Shown: positions 56,799-64,000 of the stretch, piece after piece
Layout: each line of letters starts with the position of its first letter
Position numbering within the stretch: position 1 is the first letter of the stretch
NCBI RefSeq assembly: GCF_004402535.1
Contig: NZ_SOEY01000030.1
Coordinates: 157,801-221,800 of the forward strand
Direction of reading: 5' to 3'
DNA: 64,000 nt
Source: Cryobacterium glaciale
GTDB taxonomy: Bacteria; Actinomycetota; Actinomycetes; Actinomycetales; Microbacteriaceae
Notes under the pieces: generated by a model
Told to the model about the DNA's origin: nothing
The model's input: only the letters and a program-made list of their open reading frames with translations
Database searches by the model: none
Position numbers and translations under genes: made by a program

Positions 56799-58751
56799 TC
56801 AGAACACTGGCTCATCAGTGGGTGACCCGGATCGACGCACACTGACGCCCCTATCAGAATGTATCTCTGAGTAGTAGCGCCTGGCGGCGAGATTCGCTGA
56901 CACCCTGGAGAATACACTCGCGAGACGACCTGCTCCGATGAGGAGCAGCACAGCGGTTGCGGAGTTGAGAAAGACCAGCGCGTCAGACTGGCTGGACCAA
57001 GAGGCCTCGTCTGAATACACACCTATCGCGATTAGGCACGCAAGCGTCAGGCAGAAAATGGAAGCGACAAGGCTGCCTGCCCATTTTCGTGTGTCGGGGT
57101 GCCTGCTGAGAAGAGATTGGTTTCTCATTCGCCCTCGCAGCAGGCGGTTTGCCAGCGTGAGAGCGAGGACGAGCCCAAGTCCAATCGTCAGCCAGAAGAA
57201 AGATGGCGACAACCAGAAGAAAAAAACCGCCGGCGAGCCCCAGATCAGAATTAGCATTAGGTACAGCCTGCCGGTTTGTTGCCATCTTCTGGACAGCGTC
57301 ACCGCGCTGGTCGCGACAACGTACTGTTCCGGATATGTGGCAAAACGAGGACTGTCCAATACCGGAAGTAGATCTTCCATAGCTGGCACGCTGAGCGCGC
57401 GGCTGTCGGGATAGAGGAGATCAAGTTGCGCGCTCGCTTGCTCGGCCGCGACGAGGACGGCAAGGCGTTGGCTGAGAATGCTGGTCTTGAACTTCGCCGT
57501 TGTTATTCCTAGAGGCGATGACAACCGGAGGACGGGATCGTGTGGATCATGGCCAACCCATCTCGGGACTGCAGGTCCAACCGAAGTCGCGGCCAGAATG
57601 GATGGCAATCCGGACTCGATCGCCTCAGGTAGCAACCGAATGGTGATTGCAACTACGCAGACGCAGGCTATGAGGCCGACGAGTACGCCGAAAAAGGAGA
57701 CCACCAGAATTGCGGACTGCAAAGGCATGTATTGGGGAGGGTTAGCAGCCTCTTCAACGACCACGTCTGCCCACCAGAAGAGCAAGGAGACTGCGATGAC
57801 GGATACGCCACCGACCCCAACTATCCATCTGAGTGCCGCCCAAGTCAGCAGCGCGCCGGTTGCCCCCATCCGTCGCGCGCTTCCTTGGTCAAATCTTGAG
57901 AAGCGCGGAGACGTTTGCCGGTAACTCTTAGCCGGGGTCGAAATCGGCGGGGGTGGCGGGGGCCACTGGATAGTGCCGTCAATGTAGGAATGATTATCTA
58001 AGGTCTTGAGCGCTGCTCCAGGACTGAATTCAGTGCGCTCTACGACGAAACCAAGGGTTGCTCGATCGGGCACCGAGGCAAGGCCAAAGTACGCCCTGAA
58101 CGACGTGTCTTGATACACGAACGACGGGTAGTTAGCCCACGTTCCACCGTCGACCAGGCGATGGATGGCCATGTCATGGCCGTCACCGACCAGAATTCTG
58201 CGGGTCGGAAGCACTACGGGGATGGCAGATGATGCGACGACCGCTTCAGCAATGAGGAGGTCCGGTGTGATCGAAGCATTGAAAACGATGGGCTCGCGCA
58301 GAGCTAAGTCCATGGCAACAACATTGAGCTCGATTGAGGATCTTATGGCCAGGGCGGCGAAAGTTAGAGGTTCACTTTCGTCCATGCCCAGTTTTGCGCG
58401 CATGGCTCCATCTAGCCAATCACGCAGTTTTTCCGTTTTGAAGAGTCCGCGATCGACGTTTCCCATCCAAGTGAGAAAGTTTTTCTTCAAACTTGAGAGT
58501 CCGTTCGGCACCAGTATCGTAATTTCCATGGGGTCGTGCCCCGATGCGATGAGAGCGGCGGTTATCGCTCCGGCCGACGATCCAGCCACCGAGTCAAACC
58601 ACACTCCCCGCGCACGAAGCTCGTGCAGGGCACCGCAATAGACGATTCCTTTCGCCCCTCCGCCCTTGAAAATTCCGCTCACCAAACGATCGAGTGGCGG
58701 GTAAGTGAAGGGCTTTAAGTCGGGAGCTAGGAGCGTCGTATGGGCAACCAT
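56799..58751 (-). CDS. Patatin-like phospholipase with C-terminal membrane domain
   Basis: 650 residues. The patatin domain is complete: F-K-G-G-G-A-K-G at 28-35 (oxyanion hole), G-S-S-A-G at 57-61 with nucleophile Ser59, and D-G-G at 201-203 with catalytic Asp201. A stretch of six prolines (264-269) joins it to a membrane part with helices at about 303-330, 344-373, 496-535, 556-579 and 590-613. Such enzymes cleave membrane lipids; some patatins are effectors in phage defence (CapV in CBASS), but no cyclase or other partner is here. Base composition and codon use differ from neighbours. Start ATG 58751 has no clear ribosome site. Confidence 0.85.
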   Translation of the reverse strand: MVAHTTLLAPDLKPFTYPPLDRLVSGIFKGGGAKGIVYCGALHELRARGVWFDSVAGSSAGAITAALIASGHDPMEITILVPNGLSSLKKNFLTWMGNVDRGLFKTEKLRDWLDGAMRAKLGMDESEPLTFAALAIRSSIELNVVAMDLALREPIVFNASITPDLLIAEAVVASSAIPVVLPTRRILVGDGHDMAIHRLVDGGTWANYPSFVYQDTSFRAYFGLASVPDRATLGFVVERTEFSPGAALKTLDNHSYIDGTIQWPPPPPPISTPAKSYRQTSPRFSRFDQGSARRMGATGALLTWAALRWIVGVGGVSVIAVSLLFWWADVVVEEAANPPQYMPLQSAILVVSFFGVLVGLIACVCVVAITIRLLPEAIESGLPSILAATSVGPAVPRWVGHDPHDPVLRLSSPLGITTAKFKTSILSQRLAVLVAAEQASAQLDLLYPDSRALSVPAMEDLLPVLDSPRFATYPEQYVVATSAVTLSRRWQQTGRLYLMLILIWGSPAVFFFWLSPSFFWLTIGLGLVLALTLANRLLRGRMRNQSLLSRHPDTRKWAGSLVASIFCLTLACLIAIGVYSDEASWSSQSDALVFLNSATAVLLLIGAGRLASVFSRVSANLAARRYYSEIHSDRGVSVRRSGSPTDEPVF

Positions 58752-59123
58752 GGTGCATGCTACTGCGGCGTTCCTGATTTGTCACCAAGACCCTACGCGT
58801 CAGGGTTGGGTGAGGCCAGCAACTAAGAGCAAGTCCGCCGCATGGCGTAGGGCGAGAACCAGGAAACCACCACCATGTCCAGCCCGTCGTTGATCGCCTG
58901 GCGCGACGATAGTCATATGACTTGTCCCGGGTCCCGATCCGGCGGTCCGAACTCGGGCTGAACACCCCCGCCGACGTGGCGCCGCGGCACGACGGCTCAC
59001 GACCCAGCTGCAGCATCCAACTCCTCCGCGTACCGACTCGGGACGGACCCGACCACATGTCGCAACGAGTTCATGCCGATTCTGCATGTCCGGCAGTTGT
59101 CGTGCCCCTCGACTCCGACCGGT
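58752..59123. other. 372-base gap between the patatin gene and the M56 gene end
   Basis: No convincing gene. From about 58800 the sequence becomes GC-rich and several frames stay open for 60-95 codons on either strand, but none has a recognisable motif or ribosome site. It probably holds the patatin gene's promoter and the terminator region of the M56 gene. Confidence 0.45.
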
Positions 59124-59255
59124 CTAGGCAGCAAACAGAATGAACGCCGGCCCGGCCAGGAGAACCGCCGACACGGTGAGTGCTCCGGCCGTGGCCGTGT
59201 AACGCAGTGGCGCGGTCGGGTTCACCAGCCGCGCCACGCGCGGCATCACCTGGTG
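59124..59255 (-). repeat. 132-base direct repeat, copy B (3' end of the intact M56 gene)
   Basis: The counterpart of 56452-56583, differing at three bases. Identity ends at 59255, about 40 bases short of the palindrome. It encodes residues 287-329 of the M56 protein, including its last membrane helix. Confidence 0.92.
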
Positions 59256-60113
59256 AGCCGGATGCTCGGGCGCTGCGGCCGGTCCCGGTTCCACCAGTGA
59301 AGCGGATGCGGCGGCGCGCGCCGCAGCATCCGCTTCACTGCTGGTGGCTGCGGCGAAACCGGCCAGTGCGAAGCCCACGAGCGCGATCGCGCGGGCCAGG
59401 GTGTGATCATCGACGACGCGGCGGGCGTGATCGTCCGCGAGCATTTCGACCAGTAGGGCGACGGCGTTCTCGGCGCGATTGGCGATGGGGAACCACGGCA
59501 GAGCGCTGTGCCAGCTCTTGAAGGCAAGCAACACCAGATGGTGCCGCTGCACGAGGTGGGCTTGTTCGTGGGCGATGACCGCGCGCATCTGGTCCGCGTC
59601 GAGCAGGCGCAGCAGACCGTTGGAGAGCACGGTCGCTGAATGCCCAGCTCCGGGCAGGCAGTATGCGACCGGTGCCGGATGGTCGATGACGCGCATGCCC
59701 GGCTGGCCGTGCAGCGGATCGCTCAAAAGCGCGATGAGGGCGTGGTGATGGCGGCGCTGGCGCTCAGCCCGCACGAAGGTCGCCAGCAGATTGAGCAGCA
59801 GGTGCGTGCCGAGCAGGATGGCCGCGCCGAGTGCGAGCACGTGGATGACGCTCGTGCCCATCGGAAGGGTTCCGGCGCGCAGATCGCCTCCCAGGGCGGA
59901 AACGCTCTCGCCGAGAGCGTCTCCGAAGGGAACGAGGCCGTAAAGCAGGAGCGAACCGATCATGGACAGGCCACCCGACAGCGCGATGGCCTGCCAGAGC
60001 ACGAGCGCCACACCGGGGGAGCGGGCCGGCCAGTCGGCGCGGGCCAGTGCTAACGGGACCGGCCCGGCCAACAGCACGGCGATGACGCCGAGCAGGGCGG
60101 CAGCGGTGATCAC
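59124..60113 (-). CDS. M56-family (BlaR1/MecR1-like) membrane metallopeptidase
   Basis: 329 residues. Several membrane helices and a cytosolic zinc-protease domain with H-E-Q-A-H (His182, Glu183, His186) and a downstream E-M-L-A-D (Glu223 as third ligand). The penicillin-binding sensor domain of BlaR1 (about 250 residues) is absent, so the signal is unknown. It lies 25 bases after the blaI-type gene and likely inactivates that repressor by cleavage, as in Bla/Mec systems. The last 132 bases are duplicated at 56452-56583. A large palindrome (59296-59339) lies in its C-terminal linker. GTG start, no clear ribosome site. Confidence 0.88.
   Translation of the reverse strand: MITAAALLGVIAVLLAGPVPLALARADWPARSPGVALVLWQAIALSGGLSMIGSLLLYGLVPFGDALGESVSALGGDLRAGTLPMGTSVIHVLALGAAILLGTHLLLNLLATFVRAERQRRHHHALIALLSDPLHGQPGMRVIDHPAPVAYCLPGAGHSATVLSNGLLRLLDADQMRAVIAHEQAHLVQRHHLVLLAFKSWHSALPWFPIANRAENAVALLVEMLADDHARRVVDDHTLARAIALVGFALAGFAAATSSEADAAARAAASASLVEPGPAAAPEHPAHQVMPRVARLVNPTAPLRYTATAGALTVSAVLLAGPAFILFAA
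59296..59339. repeat. 44-base near-perfect palindrome inside the M56 gene
   Basis: AGTGAAGCGGATGC (59296-59309) pairs exactly with GCATCCGCTTCACT (59326-59339). Between them GCGGCGCGCGCCGC (59311-59324) is itself a perfect palindrome, so the only mismatch is one G/A pair (59310, 59325). With a 3-base bulge the pairing continues outward through CCACC/GGTGG. It codes for a Ser/Ala/Asp-rich linker between the protease domain and the last helix. Confidence 0.9.
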
Positions 60114-60138
60114 GAGGAGTGCCGACCGGCTGGGGGGT

Positions 60139-60525
60139 CTAGTCGTTGTCGGCGGTCGCCGTGCCGAGCAACTGGCGCAGGGTTTCCGCTTCCTGGGGGG
60201 TGACGCCGCCGATGAAGCGCACGAGTGCCGCCTGGCGATCGGGTACCTGGCCGAGCACCTCGTGCATCAGACCGGCCGTGTGGGAGGCCCGGGTCATGAC
60301 GGCGGTATAGGCGTGCGGACGCACGGTGCGATCGCGGGTCACGAAGCCCTTGGCTTCCAGTCGGGACAGCACGGTCAGAATGGTGGTCGTCGCCAGTGGC
60401 TTCGCTGGCCTCTCCGAGATCTGGGGGTTGATCAGGGAGTCTTTGAGCTCGTTGGCCGTCAACGAGGTCGGGGAGTCCCACAGGATATCCATCATCAGCC
60501 TCTCGAGCACACCCAAACTTCCCAT
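60139..60525 (-). CDS. BlaI/MecI/CopY-family transcriptional repressor
   Basis: 128 residues, ATG start. A winged helix N-terminal domain (L-E-R-L-M-M-D-I-L-W, then T-T-T-I-L-T-V-L-S-R-L-E-A-K-G-F-V) and a short C-terminal dimerisation part match the family. BlaI-type repressors bind dyads with TAC/GTA cores and are cleaved by their partner M56 peptidase. Here the gene is followed by the M56 gene and diverges from cydA; two matching dyads lie in the 108-base gap. Regulation of its own operon and of cyd is the inference. Confidence 0.93.
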   Translation of the reverse strand: MGSLGVLERLMMDILWDSPTSLTANELKDSLINPQISERPAKPLATTTILTVLSRLEAKGFVTRDRTVRPHAYTAVMTRASHTAGLMHEVLGQVPDRQAALVRFIGGVTPQEAETLRQLLGTATADND

Positions 60526-60555
60526 GTTGTTAACACTACGCTGCGAAACTGTGTT

Positions 60556-60572
60556 TTCTACGATATGTAGAA
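60556..60572. promoter_or_regulatory. BlaI-type operator dyad 1
   Basis: TTCTAC-GATAT-GTAGAA, a perfect 6-base dyad with a 5-base spacer, 17 bases long, with the CTAC/GTAG cores seen in BlaI/MecI operators. It lies 31 bases upstream of the repressor gene start. Confidence 0.8.
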
Positions 60573-60580
60573 GAGTAGTG

Positions 60581-60597
60581 TTCTACACAGCGTAGAA
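60581..60597. promoter_or_regulatory. BlaI-type operator dyad 2
   Basis: TTCTAC-ACAGC-GTAGAA, the same arms and spacer length as dyad 1. Centre-to-centre distance is 25 bases. It lies 37 bases before the cydA start, so a bound repressor would be expected to block cydA transcription. Confidence 0.8.
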
Positions 60598-60633
60598 AAG
60601 ATAACGCGAGTAACACAAATTGCTGGAGGGCAC

Positions 60634-62049
60634 ATGAACGAGTGGTTGGATCCTTTACTCCTCTCACGGTGGCAGTTCGGTCTCACGACCATTTACCATT
60701 TTCTCTTCGTCCCACTCACCATTGGAATGGCGCTCACGGTCGCCATCTTCCAAACGGCCTGGGTACGCACTGATAAAGCTAAATATCTGCAGCTCACGCA
60801 CTTTTTCGGCAAGATATTCCTGATCAACTTCGCCATGGGCGTCGTGACCGGCATCGTGCAGGAGTTCCAGTTCGGCATGAACTGGTCCGACTACTCTCGC
60901 TTCGTCGGCGACGTCTTCGGCGCCCCGCTCGCATTCGAGGGCATCACGGCATTCTTCCTGGAGGCAACGTTCATCGGCCTCTGGATCTTCGGCTGGGACA
61001 AACTGCCCAAGAAGATCCACCTCGCGACCATCTGGCTCACCGTGATCGGCTCGATCACGTCGGCCTATTTCATCCTCGCCGCGAACGCGTTCATGCAGAA
61101 CCCGGTTGCTTTCGAGATGAACGCCGAAAAGGGTCGCGCCGAACTCACCAGCATCGGTGAGCTCCTGACCAACCCGATCGTTCTGGCCTCGTTTCCGCAC
61201 ACGATCTTCGCGTGCTTCATGGTCTCGGCCGGCCTGATCATCTCGGTCGCCGCCTGGCACCTCGCCCGCAACCAGCATTTCGAAACCATGCGGCCGGCGC
61301 TCAAATTCGGCATGTGGATGATGATCATCGCCGGAATTCTCACGACGCTATCCGGCGACCAGCTCAGCCTGATCATGACCGAAGTGCAGCCGATGAAGAT
61401 GGCCTCGGCCGAGGCCATGTACGTCACAGCGACCGGTGCGAACGCCTCGTTCTCGATCTTCACCCTCGGTACGCCCGACGGCGTGAGCGAGCTGTTCTCG
61501 GTGCGCATCCCGTACCTGCTGTCGTTCCTGTCCACGCACACTTTCGACGGTACCGTCGAGGGCATCAACAACCTGCAGGCACGGTACGTCGACGTGTACG
61601 GCCCCGGCGACTACACCCCGACCATCTGGATCACCTACTGGTCGTTCCGCTGGATGATCGGCCTCGGCCTGGCACACATGCTGGTAGCGATTGCCGGACT
61701 GTTCTTCACCCGCAAGAATGCCGCAAAGCCGGCCCGCCCGTGGATGTGGAAGGTCGCCATCTGGAGCTTCCCGATGTCGCTGCTCGCCATGAGCGTCGGC
61801 TGGACCTTCACCGAAATGGGACGCCAGCCCTGGATCGTGTTCGGACTCATGCGCACGGAAGGCGGCATCTCACCCGGCGTGACCGGTCTGGAGATTCTGA
61901 TCTCGCTGATCGTCTTCACCCTGCTCTACGGCATTCTCGCGGTAGTCGAGTTCAAGCTCATCCTCAAGGCCGTTCAGAAGGGCCCGGACGATGCTCCGGT
62001 TCTCGATGCTGAATCCGGCGTCGTCAAGCAAGCTGTCATGGTCTACTAG
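60634..62049 (+). CDS. cydA: Cytochrome bd ubiquinol/menaquinol oxidase subunit I
   Basis: 471 residues, ATG with GGAGGG upstream. It oxidises quinol and reduces oxygen with hemes b558, b595 and d. About nine membrane helices; heme ligands His22 and His189 (F-P-H-T) and Met341 in R-W-M-I-G-L-G are present, as is the G-R-Q-P-W motif near 395. The quinol-binding Q-loop is the short form found in actinobacteria and firmicutes, compared with 522 residues in E. coli. The first gene of a cydABD(C) operon facing away from the blaI-type gene. Confidence 0.97.
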   Translation: MNEWLDPLLLSRWQFGLTTIYHFLFVPLTIGMALTVAIFQTAWVRTDKAKYLQLTHFFGKIFLINFAMGVVTGIVQEFQFGMNWSDYSRFVGDVFGAPLAFEGITAFFLEATFIGLWIFGWDKLPKKIHLATIWLTVIGSITSAYFILAANAFMQNPVAFEMNAEKGRAELTSIGELLTNPIVLASFPHTIFACFMVSAGLIISVAAWHLARNQHFETMRPALKFGMWMMIIAGILTTLSGDQLSLIMTEVQPMKMASAEAMYVTATGANASFSIFTLGTPDGVSELFSVRIPYLLSFLSTHTFDGTVEGINNLQARYVDVYGPGDYTPTIWITYWSFRWMIGLGLAHMLVAIAGLFFTRKNAAKPARPWMWKVAIWSFPMSLLAMSVGWTFTEMGRQPWIVFGLMRTEGGISPGVTGLEILISLIVFTLLYGILAVVEFKLILKAVQKGPDDAPVLDAESGVVKQAVMVY

Positions 62050-62070
62050 AACGGTTAGCAGGAATACAAG

Positions 62071-63075
62071 ATGGATCTCACAATTCTCTGGTTTTGGATC
62101 ATCGCCGCGTTGTTCATCGGGTACTTCGTGCTCGACGGCTTCGACTTCGGGGTGGGCATGTCCCTGCCGTTCCTCGGCAAGGATGACACCGATCGCCGCG
62201 TTCTCATCAACACCATCGGTCCGGTCTGGGACCTCAACGAAACCTGGGTCATCGTGGCCGGCGCAGCACTGTTCGCGGCCTTCCCCGAGTGGTACGCGAC
62301 GATGTTCAGCGGCTTCTATCTGGCCCTGCTGCTTATCCTGGTGGCACTGATCCTCCGCGGCGTCTCCTTCGAATACCGGCATCAGCGCCCCGAATCAACG
62401 TGGAAAAAGTGGTTCGACGGCATGATCATCGTCGGCTCGGCCGTACCGGCCCTTCTCTGGGGTGTAGCCTTCGCCAACGTCGTGCGCGGCGTCAAGCTCG
62501 ACGTCAACCACGACTACATCGGCACGTTCTTCGACCTGCTGAACCCCTACGCCCTGCTCGGCGGCGTCACCACGCTGCTGCTGTTCTTCGTGCACGGGGT
62601 GGTGTTCATCTCGCTCAAGACCGAGGGCGACATCCGCGTTCGGGCCCGCAAACTGGCCACCAGGGCCGGAATCGTCACGATCGTCGTCGCGGCCAGCTTC
62701 CTGGCCTGGACGACCCTCGCGTATGGCACTCCGGCATCCGCTATTTTCGCCGCCCTCGCCGCTGTGGCGCTGATCGCCTCCTTCCTGGCCAACCTGCGCG
62801 GGGCCGAACGCCTCGCGTTCGGTCTTATGGCCGGCACAATCGGTTTCGCCGTGCTGACCCTGTTCGCGTCGCTGTTTCCCGACGTCATGCCGGCCAGCAA
62901 CGACCCGGCCAACAGCCTGACGATCGCCAACGCGTCGTCCTCGGCGTACACGCTCGGCGTGATGAGCTGGACGGCACTGATCGGAATGCCCGTCATTCTG
63001 CTCTACCAGGGCTGGACCTACTGGGTGTTCCGCAAGCGCATCGGCCGGGCCCACATTGAGGTCGCCGTACACTAA
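62071..63075 (+). CDS. cydB: Cytochrome bd oxidase subunit II
   Basis: 334 residues, ATG 21 bases after cydA. It stabilises the oxidase with subunit I. About eight to nine membrane helices; the N-terminal L-W-F-W-I-I-A-x-L-F-I-G-Y-F-V-L-D-G-F-D-F-G-V-G and G-P-V-W-D-L-N-E-T-W-V motifs are diagnostic. Length fits the family. Confidence 0.96.
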   Translation: MDLTILWFWIIAALFIGYFVLDGFDFGVGMSLPFLGKDDTDRRVLINTIGPVWDLNETWVIVAGAALFAAFPEWYATMFSGFYLALLLILVALILRGVSFEYRHQRPESTWKKWFDGMIIVGSAVPALLWGVAFANVVRGVKLDVNHDYIGTFFDLLNPYALLGGVTTLLLFFVHGVVFISLKTEGDIRVRARKLATRAGIVTIVVAASFLAWTTLAYGTPASAIFAALAAVALIASFLANLRGAERLAFGLMAGTIGFAVLTLFASLFPDVMPASNDPANSLTIANASSSAYTLGVMSWTALIGMPVILLYQGWTYWVFRKRIGRAHIEVAVH

Positions 63076-63079
63076 GGCA

Positions 63080-64000
63080 GTGCGCCCCCTCGACCCCCGC
63101 CTTCTCCGTTACGCCCACGCAGCGCGCCGATTTCTTCTGATCGGCGCGCTGCTCGGGTTCGCGCAAACCCTCGTCGTGATCGCGTTCGCCTGGCTGCTGA
63201 CCCGGGCGATCACCCTGACGGTGGCGGGGGAGCCCCTCAGTCAGATCCTGTCGACCCTGGCCGCCCTGGCCGGGGTCATCGTGCTTCGCGCGGTGCTCAT
63301 CTGGCTGCTGGAAGTCTCGGCCAATCGCGGCGCCGCCCAGGTCAAGAGCCAGCTGCGGGCCCGCGTCATGGCCACACTCGCCGAACGCGGCCCCGACTGG
63401 GTCGCCTCCCGGCAGAGCGCGCGCCTGTCCACCGTCGTGACGACCGGCCTCGACGCGCTCGACAACTACTTCGCCCGGTACCTGCCGCAGCTGCTGCTGA
63501 CCGTGATCGCCACACCGATCCTGATCGCCGTCATGCTCTGGCAGGACCTGGCCAGCGGCCTCACCGTCATCATCGTGCTGCCACTGATTCCCGTCTTCAT
63601 GATTCTCATCGGCCGGGTCACGCAGTCGGTGCAGCAGGAACAATGGCAGGCGCTGCAACGCCTGTCCACCGGATTCCTCGACGTGGTCGGGGGGCTCGGC
63701 ACCCTGAAAATCTATGGCAGGGAACGGCGCCAGTTCGACCGGATCCGCAAGATCACCGAGGAATACCGCACCCGCACCATGAAGGTGCTGCGAGTGTCGT
63801 TCCTGAGCGGCTTCGTGCTCGAGCTCGCCGCGAGCCTCTCGGTCGCGCTCATCGCCGTGTCGATCGGCCTGCGCCTCATCGACGGCGCGCTGTTGCTCGG
63901 CGTCGGACTGTTCGTGCTGCTGCTCGCACCGGAGGCGTTTCTGCCACTGCGCCAGGTGGGCGCACAATTCCACGCCGCGGCCGACGGCCTCGCCGCCGCC
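63080..64000 (+). CDS. cydD: Cysteine/glutathione ABC exporter CydD, N-terminal part (3' truncated by window)
   Basis: GTG at 63080, four bases after the cydB stop; the frame stays open to the window end, giving about 307 residues. It is the transmembrane part of an ABC exporter (six helices), with L-D-N-Y-F-A-R-Y-L-P-Q and G-L-G-T-L-K-I-Y-G-R-E near the end, matching CydD. With CydC it exports thiols needed for cytochrome bd assembly. The ATPase domain lies beyond the window, and cydC is expected there or fused to it. Confidence 0.92.
   Translation, partial: MRPLDPRLLRYAHAARRFLLIGALLGFAQTLVVIAFAWLLTRAITLTVAGEPLSQILSTLAALAGVIVLRAVLIWLLEVSANRGAAQVKSQLRARVMATLAERGPDWVASRQSARLSTVVTTGLDALDNYFARYLPQLLLTVIATPILIAVMLWQDLASGLTVIIVLPLIPVFMILIGRVTQSVQQEQWQALQRLSTGFLDVVGGLGTLKIYGRERRQFDRIRKITEEYRTRTMKVLRVSFLSGFVLELAASLSVALIAVSIGLRLIDGALLLGVGLFVLLLAPEAFLPLRQVGAQFHAAADGLAAA

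Larger units (their letters stand above)
56584..59123. mobile_element. Probable inserted segment carrying a patatin-like gene
   Basis: The segment lies exactly between the two 132-base copies of the M56 gene end. Two 60-base rows counted by hand (57001 and 57661) have 53% and 58% G+C, against 75% in a row of pyrD (46501). The only convincing gene is the patatin-like one. No integrase, transposase or terminal inverted repeat was found, so the mechanism is open: site-specific entry at a gene end, or a recombination event. The 215 bases before the lipase gene's stop hold nothing recognisable. Confidence 0.6.

Noticed and set aside
56584-59123. Insertion sequence
   Set aside because: There is no transposase or pair of terminal inverted repeats; the flanking 132-base repeats are copies of a gene end and far too long for a target-site duplication.
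58922-59143. A 73-codon plus-strand frame between the patatin and M56 genes
   Set aside because: It runs into the 3' end of the M56 gene on the other strand, and has no ribosome site or recognisable motif.

Overview
The window is a high-GC actinobacterial chromosome segment that fits Microbacteriaceae. It has a Wag31-type DivIVA, SepF and YggT next to FtsZ, no ftsA, a class II DAHP synthase, a PASTA kinase, and a MurE whose substrate motif departs from the diaminopimelate-type DNPR. The MurE variant suits a B-type peptidoglycan with a non-DAP diamino acid, as in Cryobacterium and relatives. Genus assignment is inference. No rRNA, tRNA, CRISPR array, transposase or integrase was seen.

Layout. 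1-836: tail of a DUF559-type protein and a gene-free, repeat-rich stretch. 837-7146: a ParA-type ATPase diverging from pyruvate carboxylase, then a second ParA/MinD-like ATPase with a long disordered N-terminus and peptide deformylase. 7147-18871: acyl-CoA synthetase, ROK glucokinase, an acyltransferase, DAHP synthase, a 600-base convergent gap with two 62-base palindromic repeats, the PASTA kinase, a LysM wall protein, an Rv2175c-like regulator, a polyprenyl diphosphate synthase and a DUF3040 protein.

19098-39301: an essentially complete division and cell-wall (dcw) cluster, mraZ-rsmH-ftsL-ftsI-murE-murF-mraY-murD-ftsW-murG-murC-ftsQ-ftsZ-yggS-sepF-yggT-divIVA-lspA-rluD, mostly coupled by 1-16 base overlaps. 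MraZ boxes sit over its promoter. 39347-47264: dnaE, a second acyltransferase, a flavin reductase-like gene, hisD, nrdR and pyrD. 47483-56440: a four-gene NMT1-type ABC importer, an App1-type phosphatase, a TetR regulator and a four-gene OpuC-type osmoprotectant importer.

56452-64000: the most unusual part. A lower-GC segment carrying a patatin-like membrane lipase is bounded by two 132-base direct copies of the 3' end of an M56 (BlaR-like) peptidase gene. The intact M56 gene and a blaI-type repressor gene run divergently from cydA-cydB-cydD, with two BlaI-like dyads (TTCTAC-N5-GTAGAA) in the shared promoter region. This suggests a protease-repressor switch controlling cytochrome bd, with a patatin gene inserted behind the switch.

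Across the whole window the word CGGATGC/GCATCCG is strongly over-used, about equally on both strands, often in inverted pairs and often forcing otherwise rare codons.
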